From assembly GCA_026015225.1 (NCBI GenBank), contig JAOZGV010000170.1, positions 1 to 9,147 on the forward strand: a stretch of DNA of 9,147 nt, read 5' to 3'. Positions 1-6,451 of this stretch are shown here, one piece after another. Source of the stretch: Candidatus Bathyarchaeota archaeon. Lineage in GTDB: Archaea > Thermoproteota > Bathyarchaeia > 40CM-2-53-6 > RBG-13-38-9. Positions within the stretch are counted from its first letter, which is position 1, and each line of letters starts with the position of its first letter. The translations under genes were made by a program, and so were the position numbers. The notes under the pieces are model-generated. The model saw only the letters and a list, made by a program, of their open reading frames with translations, made no database searches and had not been told where the DNA came from.

Positions 1-2003
1 ATAATGCCGGCGTAAGCATAGATGATAAAGTCGAAATTAAAAAAATAGAGGCTAAAAAAGCGACTAAAATTACTTTTGCACCTACAGAGCCTTTGCGGAT
101 AGTGGGAGGAGAGAATTATTTAAGTCAAATTCTTGAAGGGCGTGTTATTTCAAGAGGAGATACCATCCCAATTAATATAATGGGAAGAAAAATTGAATTA
201 ATTGCCTCTTCAATTCAACCTTCAGCAGAATCAGTAATCATCACAGAAGATACTCAAGTCGTCATAGGTGAACAATTGAAAGTGCCCTTGAGAGCGGTTC
301 CTCGGATAACTTATGAGGATATCGGAGGTTTAAGAAATGAGATACAAAAAGTTAGAGAAATGATAGAACTACCTCTTCGTCATCCAGAACTATTTGAAAG
401 GCTTGGAATTGAAGCGCCCAAAGGCGTTCTTCTACATGGTCCACCTGGAACTGGTAAAACGCTTCTAGCAAGAGCCGTCGCTAGTGAGACAAATGCCCAT
501 TTCGCACATATTGGCGGTCCTGAAATAATGAGTAAGTTTTATGGCGAGAGCGAACAACGTTTACGAGATATATTCAAAGAATCTCAAGAAAACGCGCCTA
601 GCATAATATTCATAGACGAAATAGATTCAATAGCACCAAAAAGGGAAGAAATTACTGGAGAAGTAGAAAAAAGAGTTGTTTCCCAACTCCTATCTTTAAT
701 GGATGGTTTAGAACCCAGAGGAAGAGTTGTAGTCATTGGAGCCACTAATAGAGTTAATGCATTAGATCCTGCGTTAAGAAGAGGGGGAAGATTCGATAGA
801 GAGATTGAGATAGGTATACCAGACACTAAGGGGAGAAGTGAAGTTCTACAGATACATACTCGCGGCATGCCATTAACCGAAGATGTAGATCTATCCAGAA
901 TAGCAAGTGTGACTCATGGATTTGTTGGCTCAGATCTAGAGGCGTTATGCAAAGAGTCTGCAATGAGGTCTTTACGCAGAGTTCTACCAAAGATGGATTT
1001 AGAAGCAGAAAGCATTCCAGCAGAAATTCTAAACAACATAACTGTGACAAGCAAAGACTTTCAGGAAGCATTGAAAGATGTAGAGCCTTCGGCTATGCGA
1101 GAAGTATTAGTGGAAGTACCACAAGTAAAATGGACCGATATAGGCGATTTAAATGAAGCTAAAGAGGAGTTGCGCGAAGCAATTGAATGGCCCTTAAAAT
1201 ATCCTGAATTGTTCTCTCAAATGGATACTAAACCACCAAAAGGAATTTTGTTACATGGACCACCAGGAACTGGAAAAACATTACTAGCAAAAGCCGTCGC
1301 CAATGAGAGTGAAGCCAACTTTATTTCAATTAAGGGTCCTGAATTACTTTCTAAATGGGTTGGCGAATCCGAAAAGGCAGTACGAGAGGTTTTCAGAAAA
1401 GCACGTCAGGCAGCACCTTGTATAATATTTATGGATGAAATTGATTCTATAACCCCAACTAGGGGAGGGGGATTTGGCGATTCTCATGTAACAGAAAGAG
1501 TGATAAGCCAAATACTAACTGAGCTAGACGGTCTGGAGGAATTAAGGGATGTAATTATAATAGCTGCAACTAATCGTCCTGACATTGTTGAAGCAGCCTT
1601 GTTAAGGCCAGGCAGATTTGATAGATTGCTTTATATTCCTCCTCCAAATTTAGAAGCCAGAATAGAGATTTTCAAGATTCATACAAAGAATAAGCGATTA
1701 GAAAAAGATATAGATTTGGAAGATCTAGCAAAAAGAACGGAAGGATACTCAGGTGCAGATATATCCTCGATATGTAATAGTGCGGTTTTAATGGCAATAA
1801 AGGAACATATTCAGAAATTCAAAAATGAGGAAGAAATTAAGGAAAAAGTTAGCGAACTTAAAGTAACAAATCGACATTTTGAACAAGCAATGGATAAAAT
1901 TAAGCCTTTATCTGAACACGAGCGCAAACTTTACGAGGAAGCCTCAAAGAGGTTTTCTGGAAAACCTATCAAAAGTAAAAGAGAACCTAGTTCTATTGCT
2001 TAA
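1..2003 (+). CDS. Cdc48/VAT-type double AAA+ ATPase (5'-partial)
   Basis: Archaeal Cdc48 (VAT, p97-like) hexameric unfoldase that extracts or unfolds proteins using ATP. The reading frame is open from base 3, so the gene enters from the left edge. The visible N-terminal residues (NAGVSIDDKVEIKKIEAKKA) match the end of the double-psi-barrel half of the Cdc48 N-domain, so roughly the first 60 residues are missing. The TTG at 93 is internal and not the start. Two AAA+ modules follow. D1 has Walker A GPPGTGKT at bases 438-461 and Walker B IIFIDE near 604-621. D2 has Walker A GPPGTGKT at 1257-1280, Walker B IIFMDE near 1423-1440, pore loop KWVGE near 1354-1368 and sensor-1 AATN near 1564-1575. The conserved GRFDR arginine-finger region is present in both modules. 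The C-terminus ends SSIA, with no hydrophobic-Tyr-X proteasome-docking motif. It converges with the small winged-helix gene 64 nt downstream. The family call is very secure; the cellular substrate is unknown. Confidence 0.96.
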   Translation, partial: NAGVSIDDKVEIKKIEAKKATKITFAPTEPLRIVGGENYLSQILEGRVISRGDTIPINIMGRKIELIASSIQPSAESVIITEDTQVVIGEQLKVPLRAVPRITYEDIGGLRNEIQKVREMIELPLRHPELFERLGIEAPKGVLLHGPPGTGKTLLARAVASETNAHFAHIGGPEIMSKFYGESEQRLRDIFKESQENAPSIIFIDEIDSIAPKREEITGEVEKRVVSQLLSLMDGLEPRGRVVVIGATNRVNALDPALRRGGRFDREIEIGIPDTKGRSEVLQIHTRGMPLTEDVDLSRIASVTHGFVGSDLEALCKESAMRSLRRVLPKMDLEAESIPAEILNNITVTSKDFQEALKDVEPSAMREVLVEVPQVKWTDIGDLNEAKEELREAIEWPLKYPELFSQMDTKPPKGILLHGPPGTGKTLLAKAVANESEANFISIKGPELLSKWVGESEKAVREVFRKARQAAPCIIFMDEIDSITPTRGGGFGDSHVTERVISQILTELDGLEELRDVIIIAATNRPDIVEAALLRPGRFDRLLYIPPPNLEARIEIFKIHTKNKRLEKDIDLEDLAKRTEGYSGADISSICNSAVLMAIKEHIQKFKNEEEIKEKVSELKVTNRHFEQAMDKIKPLSEHERKLYEEASKRFSGKPIKSKREPSSIA

Positions 2004-2040
2004 TGTAAAAATATTTAAAAAGGTGTGGAAAATTCTTTAA

Positions 2041-2061
2041 AATTGCAAAAAAATTTAAAAA
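2041..2061 (-). terminator. T-rich tract downstream of the winged-helix gene (possible terminator)
   Basis: Read on the - strand, just past the TAA of the 2068-2319 gene, there are clustered T runs (a run of five, then seven, then four). Archaeal intrinsic termination often relies on such U-rich tracts without a strong hairpin. The region is generally AT-rich, so this is a weak call. Confidence 0.35.
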
Positions 2062-2067
2062 TCAGAT

Positions 2068-2319
2068 TTAATTCTTTGAATTTTTTCTTAACCATTTTAG
2101 CCTGATTTTCCCGCGATCCGAAATCTTATAAAGATAGTATTTTCCTTTTTTTCTTCTGTTTAGGAGTCCTTGTCGATGGTATCTTAAAAGCGCCATTTGT
2201 AACGCTTTTTGATCCATTATTAAATCTTTTTTAAATTGATCTAATAATTCCTGGAAATTCATACCTCCATTTTTATTGAAAATTTCCAGAATCATGATTT
2301 TTAATTCATTATATCTCAT
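2068..2319 (-). CDS. Small winged-helix DNA-binding protein (83 aa)
   Basis: An 83-residue basic protein that fits a single winged-helix domain. It has helix 1 (about residues 3-16), helix 2 (20-31), a recognition helix around 36-51 (KALQMALLRYHRQGLLNRR), and a beta-hairpin wing rich in Lys and Tyr (KKGKYYLYKISDRG, 57-70). A final charged helix closes the protein. It probably acts as a transcription regulator or small DNA-binding factor; no ligand domain is present. The ATG at 2319 is supported by GAAGGA six bases upstream. It is divergent from the endonuclease Q gene across a spacer holding inverted repeats, so autoregulation or control of endonuclease Q is possible but inferred. The exact family was not recognised beyond an archaeal wHTH. 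Confidence 0.75.
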   Translation of the reverse strand: MRYNELKIMILEIFNKNGGMNFQELLDQFKKDLIMDQKALQMALLRYHRQGLLNRRKKGKYYLYKISDRGKIRLKWLRKNSKN

Positions 2320-2366
2320 TTTGAATCCTTCATAAATAATTGATGGACAATGTTCATAATAGATGA

Positions 2367-2384
2367 TGGTAGCAAGCGCTACTA
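2367..2384. repeat. Hairpin-forming inverted repeat (GTAGC-AAGC-GCTAC)
   Basis: A perfect 5-bp stem at 2369-2373/2378-2382 with a 4-nt loop extends by a G-T and a T-A pair to seven pairs. It is more GC-rich than its surroundings. It sits about 50 bp upstream of the winged-helix start and downstream of the TATA-like box read on the same (-) strand. It could therefore be a 5'-leader hairpin or an operator for that gene. Short stems of this kind can also occur by chance. Confidence 0.35.
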
Positions 2385-2428
2385 GCTGTTACTATTAATT
2401 ATTACTAACACTAATTTCTTTCTTTAGA

Positions 2429-2436
2429 TATATAAA
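2429..2436 (-). promoter_or_regulatory. Candidate TATA box for the winged-helix gene
   Basis: The - strand reads TTTATATA here, preceded by an A-rich stretch that could serve as a BRE. Archaeal initiation is usually about 25 bases downstream, which would start a transcript near 2405 and leave a leader of about 85 nt. The AT-rich context gives many TATA-like matches, so this is tentative. Confidence 0.3.
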
Positions 2437-2471
2437 TCCTATTTTTTTATATTAACTCGAACTCATTTTAG

Positions 2472-2500
2472 CGTAATTATATCGAATCTAAGTAATTACG
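2472..2500. promoter_or_regulatory. Perfect 8-bp inverted repeat, candidate operator
   Basis: CGTAATTA at 2472-2479 and its exact reverse complement TAATTACG at 2493-2500 are separated by 13 bases. The half-site centres are 21 bp apart, two helical turns, as expected for a dimeric HTH protein binding one DNA face. It lies between the two divergent genes and just upstream of the candidate leftward TATA box. The protein that binds it is unknown; the divergent winged-helix protein is one candidate. Confidence 0.4.
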
Positions 2501-2603
2501 GTGCATTAGTTTACAAATGATAAGCTGTCAAAAATTAATATTTTAGTCCTTTAAATATAAATAAAATAATTTTTGATTAAATTAAAACCTAAATTAATTG
2601 AAA

Positions 2604-2630
2604 TTAACAAATAAATTTTAATTTGTTTAA
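2604..2630. repeat. AT-rich inverted repeat upstream of endonuclease Q
   Basis: TTAACAAAT at 2604-2612 faces ATTTGTTTAA at 2621-2630; it is an inverted repeat apart from one extra T. It ends 31 bp before the endonuclease Q ATG, where an operator overlapping the promoter could lie. Low sequence complexity makes chance occurrence plausible. Confidence 0.25.
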
Positions 2631-2661
2631 TGTTCTCATTTAATGGATTCGTGTCAAACAA

Positions 2662-3951
2662 ATGATAATTATTGCAGATTTTCATATTCATTCTAGATTT
2701 AGTCGTGCTACGAGCAAAAACATGAATTTAATAAACCTAGCGCAATTCTGTAACATTAAAGGAATTAATCTCATAGGAACAGGTGATTTTACCCACCCAA
2801 AATGGTTAAATGAATTGAAAGATGGGTTGCGAGATAGTAACAAGAATGGATTATATAGACTCTCCCATAACATAAAAAATCCAACACTATTCATACTTAG
2901 TAGCGAGGTCTGTACAGTTTTTAATCATGAGAATGATATTAAAAAAATTCATCATGTAATTCTAACGCCCAATATTGAAGATGCGGAGTTATTGAATGAT
3001 AAGCTATCAAAATATGGGAATCTCAATATAGACGGAAGGCCAATTTTAAATTTAACCCCCCCTCATCTAACCGAAATTGTACTGGAATCATCAAATAGAA
3101 ATATAATATTTCCAGCTCATGCTTGGACTCCATGGTATGGAATGTTTGGATCTAAATCAGGCTTTGATGATTTTGAAGAGTGTTATCAAGATAAGTCGGA
3201 TAAAATCTTTGCGTTGGAAACGGGTTTATCATCAGATCCATTGATGAATTGGAGACTAAGCAAATTGGATAGATTGACGCTACTTTCAAACTCAGATAGT
3301 CATTCAGCGTGGCCTTGGAGAATAGGCAGAGAGGCTAATGTATTTGATTTAAATAAACCATCATACATAGAAATTTCTGAGGCAATCAAAAATAAAGAGA
3401 AAAAAAAATTTAAATTTACAATCGAAACCAACCCAGCTTACGGAAAATATCATTGGTCGGGACATAGAAAATGTGGAATTTCTATGCCAGCAAAAAAAGC
3501 AATATCCCATGGGAATATATGTCCGATATGTAGAAAAAAATTTATTTTGGGTGTAGACCAAAGAGTTGAGAAATTGGCAGATCGCGAATTTGGATATAGA
3601 CCCTCAGATCCAATTGATTTTGTATATCTTCTTCCACTTTCGGAGATTATTGCGCACACCCTCGGGATAGAAAATCTCGGGCATCCCAAAATTTGGCAGA
3701 TTTACAATACATTAATTGAAAAATTTGGAAATGAGTATTCAGTCCTTTTAAATGCAAAAAAGCGCGAAATATCTCAAACTGCTGATGAGAATATAGCAGA
3801 GATAATAGTCGGTATTCGAAATAATAATGTGAAAGTGATCCCTGGGTATGATGGGATCTATGGTAAAATTGAATTTCCGATAACAAATGATTTCAAAGAA
3901 CCTAATTCTGAAAGAGAGAAAGGAATATCCTATTTAGATGAGTTTCTATGA
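2662..3951 (+). CDS. Endonuclease Q-type PHP-domain DNA repair nuclease
   Basis: Predicted endonuclease Q, which in Thermococcales cuts DNA 5' of deaminated bases (hypoxanthine, uracil, xanthine) and abasic sites. The 429 residues match the family's usual length of a little over 400. An N-terminal PHP domain shows metal-binding motifs in order: DFHIHS (6-11), GTGDFTHP (39-46), SSEV (80-83), HH (97-98), PAHAWTPW (151-158) and SNSDSHSAW (209-217). A zinc-binding region follows, with GHRKCG (267-272) and CPIC (287-290). Next comes the family-typical stretch RVEKLADRE (301-309) and a helical C-terminal part. The ATG at 2662 places the HxH motif at residues 8 and 10, as in known members, so the start is well supported despite no clear Shine-Dalgarno motif. 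It converges on the Cdv operon with only 25 nt between stop codons. No catalytic residue looks lost. Confidence 0.88.
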   Translation: MIIIADFHIHSRFSRATSKNMNLINLAQFCNIKGINLIGTGDFTHPKWLNELKDGLRDSNKNGLYRLSHNIKNPTLFILSSEVCTVFNHENDIKKIHHVILTPNIEDAELLNDKLSKYGNLNIDGRPILNLTPPHLTEIVLESSNRNIIFPAHAWTPWYGMFGSKSGFDDFEECYQDKSDKIFALETGLSSDPLMNWRLSKLDRLTLLSNSDSHSAWPWRIGREANVFDLNKPSYIEISEAIKNKEKKKFKFTIETNPAYGKYHWSGHRKCGISMPAKKAISHGNICPICRKKFILGVDQRVEKLADREFGYRPSDPIDFVYLLPLSEIIAHTLGIENLGHPKIWQIYNTLIEKFGNEYSVLLNAKKREISQTADENIAEIIVGIRNNNVKVIPGYDGIYGKIEFPITNDFKEPNSEREKGISYLDEFL

Positions 3952-3969
3952 TAGATTGTAGAATGATAA

Positions 3970-3994
3970 TTTTATTTTAATTCTTATTTTTTTC
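3970..3994 (+). terminator. T-rich tract after endonuclease Q (possible terminator)
   Basis: Starting about 19 nt past the endonuclease Q stop codon, the + strand carries repeated T runs (four, four, then seven T). It overlaps the 3' end of the convergent CdvA-like gene. It resembles an archaeal U-tract terminator; no stable hairpin precedes it. Confidence 0.4.
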
Positions 3995-4585
3995 TGATTC
4001 TAGATCAACTATATAATTCTCTAAGTCTTGTTTTTCGAAAAATAGATAATTCAGGTTTTGTTCGATAGATTTTAGTGCCTTCTTATAATCATCATCCTGT
4101 ATTTTTCCATTTGTTTTCCCTGCTCTCATCTCAACTAAAAAACTTGAAAAATCATTGATTTGTATTTTCAATTCATTCAATCTTTTTTTCAAATGATCAA
4201 TAGATTCAGTATATTTCCCTTTTAGTGAATTGATTGCTGATGATTGATTTAGTTTTAAGCCTTCATAGATATCTCTACTGATCTCTTCCTTTTCTAACAT
4301 TTCTTCAAGCGCATAAATTCTTTTTTGTGCTTGATTCATTTCTTTTTTAATCTTTTCAGCTTTGATTCTCCAGGTTGGTATGATGACGATCTTATCTTGA
4401 TCCATCATTATTTGTTCAGCCGAATATTTAACCAAATGTCCATTCTTAAGATCGACATGCAAAAACTCTAGATCGTCATTAGAATTTTTTGATATGGAAA
4501 CAATTGGACCTAAATAACGACCGTATATATCGTTGGTGTTTTTTCCAAGAAAATGTTTAATTTCCATATCAGATATTGATTGCAT
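3977..4585 (-). CDS. cdvA: CdvA-like protein, short paralogue (PRC-barrel plus coiled coil)
   Basis: CdvA is the membrane- and DNA-associated scaffold that starts ESCRT-III assembly at mid-cell in TACK archaea. The N-terminal ~65 residues look like the CdvA PRC-barrel-type beta domain, with the hallmark LGKxxxDIYGRYLGPIVSI pattern and alternating strands through KIVIIPTW. The rest is almost entirely heptad-rich coiled coil (about 78-200 when numbered from the TTG at 4594). It ends at KNKN with no C-terminal hydrophobic peptide of the kind used to bind CdvB's winged helix. Possible starts are TTG 4594, GTG 4591 and ATG 4585. I chose ATG, but none has a well-spaced Shine-Dalgarno motif and TTG would add three residues. 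It is the last gene of the - strand run, 33 nt after the short ESCRT-III paralogue. The missing tail pairs logically with that neighbour, which lacks the winged helix. Confidence 0.8.
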   Translation of the reverse strand: MQSISDMEIKHFLGKNTNDIYGRYLGPIVSISKNSNDDLEFLHVDLKNGHLVKYSAEQIMMDQDKIVIIPTWRIKAEKIKKEMNQAQKRIYALEEMLEKEEISRDIYEGLKLNQSSAINSLKGKYTESIDHLKKRLNELKIQINDFSSFLVEMRAGKTNGKIQDDDYKKALKSIEQNLNYLFFEKQDLENYIVDLESEKNKN

Positions 4586-4618
4586 ATCCACCAACAGCTT
4601 TTTTATTTAAAAAAATAA

Positions 4619-5224
4619 CTATGTTTGGGATTCTTTTGTAGGTATCGATGGTATTTCCGGAAAATCCTCTTTTACCTTTTGTTCCGCAACGGTTTTCGCT
4701 TCTTCTAATATTTTCGTTGCTTCTTCTGTAGGAGTAGATGCATCAAATGTTTGTTCTGTAGCTTCTCCCATTTCAATGGTCATAGTTTGTAAAGAGTCAC
4801 CTATATCAGCCAATTCAGAAGATATCTCGGGTAGCATGTTTGAGAGCTGATTTTTAACGCCTCCGATGACACCCAAAACTGAACTCATTAAGAATGTAAC
4901 ATCTCCAAAATCTTTGATTGTTTCTAATCGCAGTGAAACTTGTTCTAAAGCAAGTTGACTTCTTATAGTTGTCATAACCATTTTTCTGACTTCTGCACAT
5001 TCATTAGCATACATTGTAGCCAATTCATTTTTCTTTTCCTGCACTGCTGAAACGCATTTTTTATATAAATCCCTATCTCTAGACTGTAATTGATTGGTTT
5101 TTCTATCTAGTTGTTTTTGTTGAACTTTTAATCGGTGAAGGGTAGAGGATATCTTTTGTTTCATTGGAGTAGGTTGAAAAGCCTCTTTTATTCTTTCTGA
5201 TAATGAGAGTTTTTTCCTAAACAT
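4619..5224 (-). CDS. ESCRT-III (Snf7/CdvB-family) protein without winged helix
   Basis: A 201-residue ESCRT-III core protein of the kind that forms membrane-remodelling filaments in archaeal division. It has a basic amphipathic N-terminus (MFRKKLSLSERIKEAF), a long alpha1/alpha2 hairpin (about 22-107) with MYANECAEVRKM (71-82), then an acidic C-terminal half. The same YANEC(A/V)E(V/I)RK block occurs in the CdvB at 8126, so the two are paralogues. A MIM2-like stretch FPEIPSIP (188-195) lies just before the end, positioned to bind the MIT domain of CdvC. Unlike the larger CdvB it ends there, with no winged-helix domain, like the Sulfolobus CdvB1/B2/B3 proteins. The ATG at 5224 has AAAGG about 9 nt upstream, within the end of the ATPase gene, only 4 nt away, which indicates translational coupling. 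Confidence 0.9.
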   Translation of the reverse strand: MFRKKLSLSERIKEAFQPTPMKQKISSTLHRLKVQQKQLDRKTNQLQSRDRDLYKKCVSAVQEKKNELATMYANECAEVRKMVMTTIRSQLALEQVSLRLETIKDFGDVTFLMSSVLGVIGGVKNQLSNMLPEISSELADIGDSLQTMTIEMGEATEQTFDASTPTEEATKILEEAKTVAEQKVKEDFPEIPSIPTKESQT

Positions 5225-5228
5225 TTTT

Positions 5229-5939
5229 TTAACCTTTTAAATTCTTTTCTCTAATTTTAGGCATTAATTTTGGTCTTTCTAAATATATTTCTCTATTAGC
5301 TATTTTTGCAACCTTAAGATTATTGGTCGTTATCATAACAGTTCGATCATGCAGGTATTTTAAGCCCCTAATAAACGGAATAAAAGCATTTCTGGTTGGA
5401 GAATCTAAATTAGCCATTGGTTCGTCTAGAATCAGCAAAGGTGGATCTAAAACAAGCGCTCTTGCTATCTCAACTTTCTTCCTTTCGCCTAAGCTAAGTT
5501 CATTAGGTAAAAAGGTAGATTTTTTTGAAATTCCAAAAAAATCAAGCAATTCTTCTATTCTCGAAATTTGTTCAGATTCTGATCTATTTCTAAGAATCAT
5601 TGGTAATTTTATATTCTCAAATACTGTAAGATTGGATATCAAAGAGGGGGTTTGAAACACTATTCCTATTTTATCAAATCTTAATTTTGTGAACTCGTTC
5701 TCATCAATCTTTAATAGATCACGGTCGAATAAAAATACACTTCCTTTGCTTGGTTGTTCTAAACCTGCTATTATGTTAACTAGAGTGGTTTTTCCTGTTC
5801 CTCCATCCCCCAATATGGATAGAAATTCATTCTCGTGAATGCATAGATTAAGATCGTTGAATAAATTTAATTTGAAATCTGAACATTCATATTCTTTATT
5901 CAAATTTTTAATATCGATGCAAATTGTTGAGTCCTTCAA
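5229..5939 (-). CDS. ABC transporter ATPase, FtsE/LolD/MacB type
   Basis: A 236-residue nucleotide-binding subunit partnering the permease encoded just before it. Motifs: Walker A GDGGTGKT (44-51), Q-loop VFQTPSL (94-100), signature LSLGE (148-152), Walker B and catalytic Glu LLILDEP (168-174), D-loop ANLD (176-179). Two positions differ from the usual form. The second Gly of LSGGE is Leu, and the H-loop histidine (normally THD) appears as TNN, giving Asn206. The catalytic Glu173 is kept, so activity may be slowed rather than absent. The start is TTG at 5939, overlapping the permease's TGA as TTGA, a tight coupling signal. It sits inside the Cdv operon, recalling the role of bacterial FtsEX in division, though general MacB/LolD-type ATPases look much the same, so FtsE identity is not proven. 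Confidence 0.88.
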   Translation of the reverse strand: MKDSTICIDIKNLNKEYECSDFKLNLFNDLNLCIHENEFLSILGDGGTGKTTLVNIIAGLEQPSKGSVFLFDRDLLKIDENEFTKLRFDKIGIVFQTPSLISNLTVFENIKLPMILRNRSESEQISRIEELLDFFGISKKSTFLPNELSLGERKKVEIARALVLDPPLLILDEPMANLDSPTRNAFIPFIRGLKYLHDRTVMITTNNLKVAKIANREIYLERPKLMPKIREKNLKG

Positions 5940-6430
5940 AGATTTAACACTTTAGGAATTTTTAATTTTGAAATTTTAATTAGAGGGAATATACATGCGA
6001 TCAATGCTGAAATAAATCCTAGAGCCATAATATTCAAAATTGCCATATTCTCGAACCCAATTTTGAAAATCACGAATGATATTATTAGCCCTATAACAAT
6101 TCCAGTAAAGATCCCCGAAACAGCAATGATAATAGAATTGATTATAGAAAAAAACAAAATGGAATATTTTTGAAATCCAATCGTCCTCAGAATGCAGATA
6201 TCTCGAATTTTATTTAAAAATTCTGAGTTTAAGCACGAAATTATGGTACTTGTCATCATAATAAACGTCAACAAGGTAACTATGATATTTAAAGTTAGAG
6301 CTTGAGTCAATTCCAATCCTATAAAAATTATCAAAAAAGTTGTAATAATCGATATATTTAGGGAGCCTAAAAAGAGCTCGAATAAATTAATCTTAAATGT
6401 TTTTTTATAAATAAACAAAAGAGAATTCAT
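5936..6430 (-). CDS. Minimal FtsX/MacB-type ABC permease (type VII fold)
   Basis: A 164-residue integral membrane protein with about four transmembrane segments (near residues 17-38, 45-67, 91-122 and 129-153). Between the second and third lies the cytoplasmic coupling helix typical of FtsX/MacB/LolC permeases (KIRDICILRTIGFQKYSIL, 74-92). The tail FPLIKISKLKIPKVLNL also resembles the family's end. FtsX- and MacB-family proteins normally carry a sizeable extracellular domain between the first two segments; here only a handful of residues can fit. That leaves essentially the bare membrane unit. Such type VII systems act as mechanotransmitters or extrude substrates rather than pumping through a channel. 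The ATG at 6430 follows the Lrp gene by 21 nt, and its stop overlaps the ATPase start. A role in division-linked membrane or envelope work is inferred from context only. Confidence 0.8.
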   Translation of the reverse strand: MNSLLFIYKKTFKINLFELFLGSLNISIITTFLIIFIGLELTQALTLNIIVTLLTFIMMTSTIISCLNSEFLNKIRDICILRTIGFQKYSILFFSIINSIIIAVSGIFTGIVIGLIISFVIFKIGFENMAILNIMALGFISALIACIFPLIKISKLKIPKVLNL

Positions 6431-6451
6431 TCGATGATCAGCTTGAAATTT

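Larger units (their letters stand above)
2320..2661. other. 342-bp divergent intergenic region with inverted repeats, no gene seen
   Basis: This spacer lies between the small winged-helix gene (leftward) and endonuclease Q (rightward). I found no convincing protein or tRNA gene in it on either strand. It is strongly AT-rich and contains a TATA-like box on the - strand, a compact GC-containing hairpin, an 8-bp perfect inverted repeat and a 9-bp near-perfect inverted repeat. The more notable elements are listed separately. It must contain the promoters of both flanking genes. Confidence 0.6.

Noticed and set aside
93..95. TTG as the start of the Cdc48 gene
   Set aside because: The frame is open and coding-like back to base 3, with sequence typical of the Cdc48 N-domain; the gene simply enters from the left edge.
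584..1156. Several open frames of 69-94 codons overlapping Cdc48 on both strands
   Set aside because: All fall within the highly conserved AAA+ coding sequence and have no plausible protein features or start signals.
2361..2430. tRNA gene or tRNA remnant around the GTAGC/GCTAC hairpin
   Set aside because: Only one stem is present; no acceptor, anticodon or T-arm pairing or T-loop consensus could be found around it.
3450..3886. Two antisense open frames of 79 codons opposite the 3' half of endonuclease Q
   Set aside because: They are opposite the zinc region and conserved C-terminal part of a clear gene, and contain no independent coding signal.
5323..5655. 110-codon open frame on the + strand opposite the ABC ATPase
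   Set aside because: It lies fully antisense to a gene with clear ABC motifs; its composition reflects the complementary strand and it shows no domain of its own.
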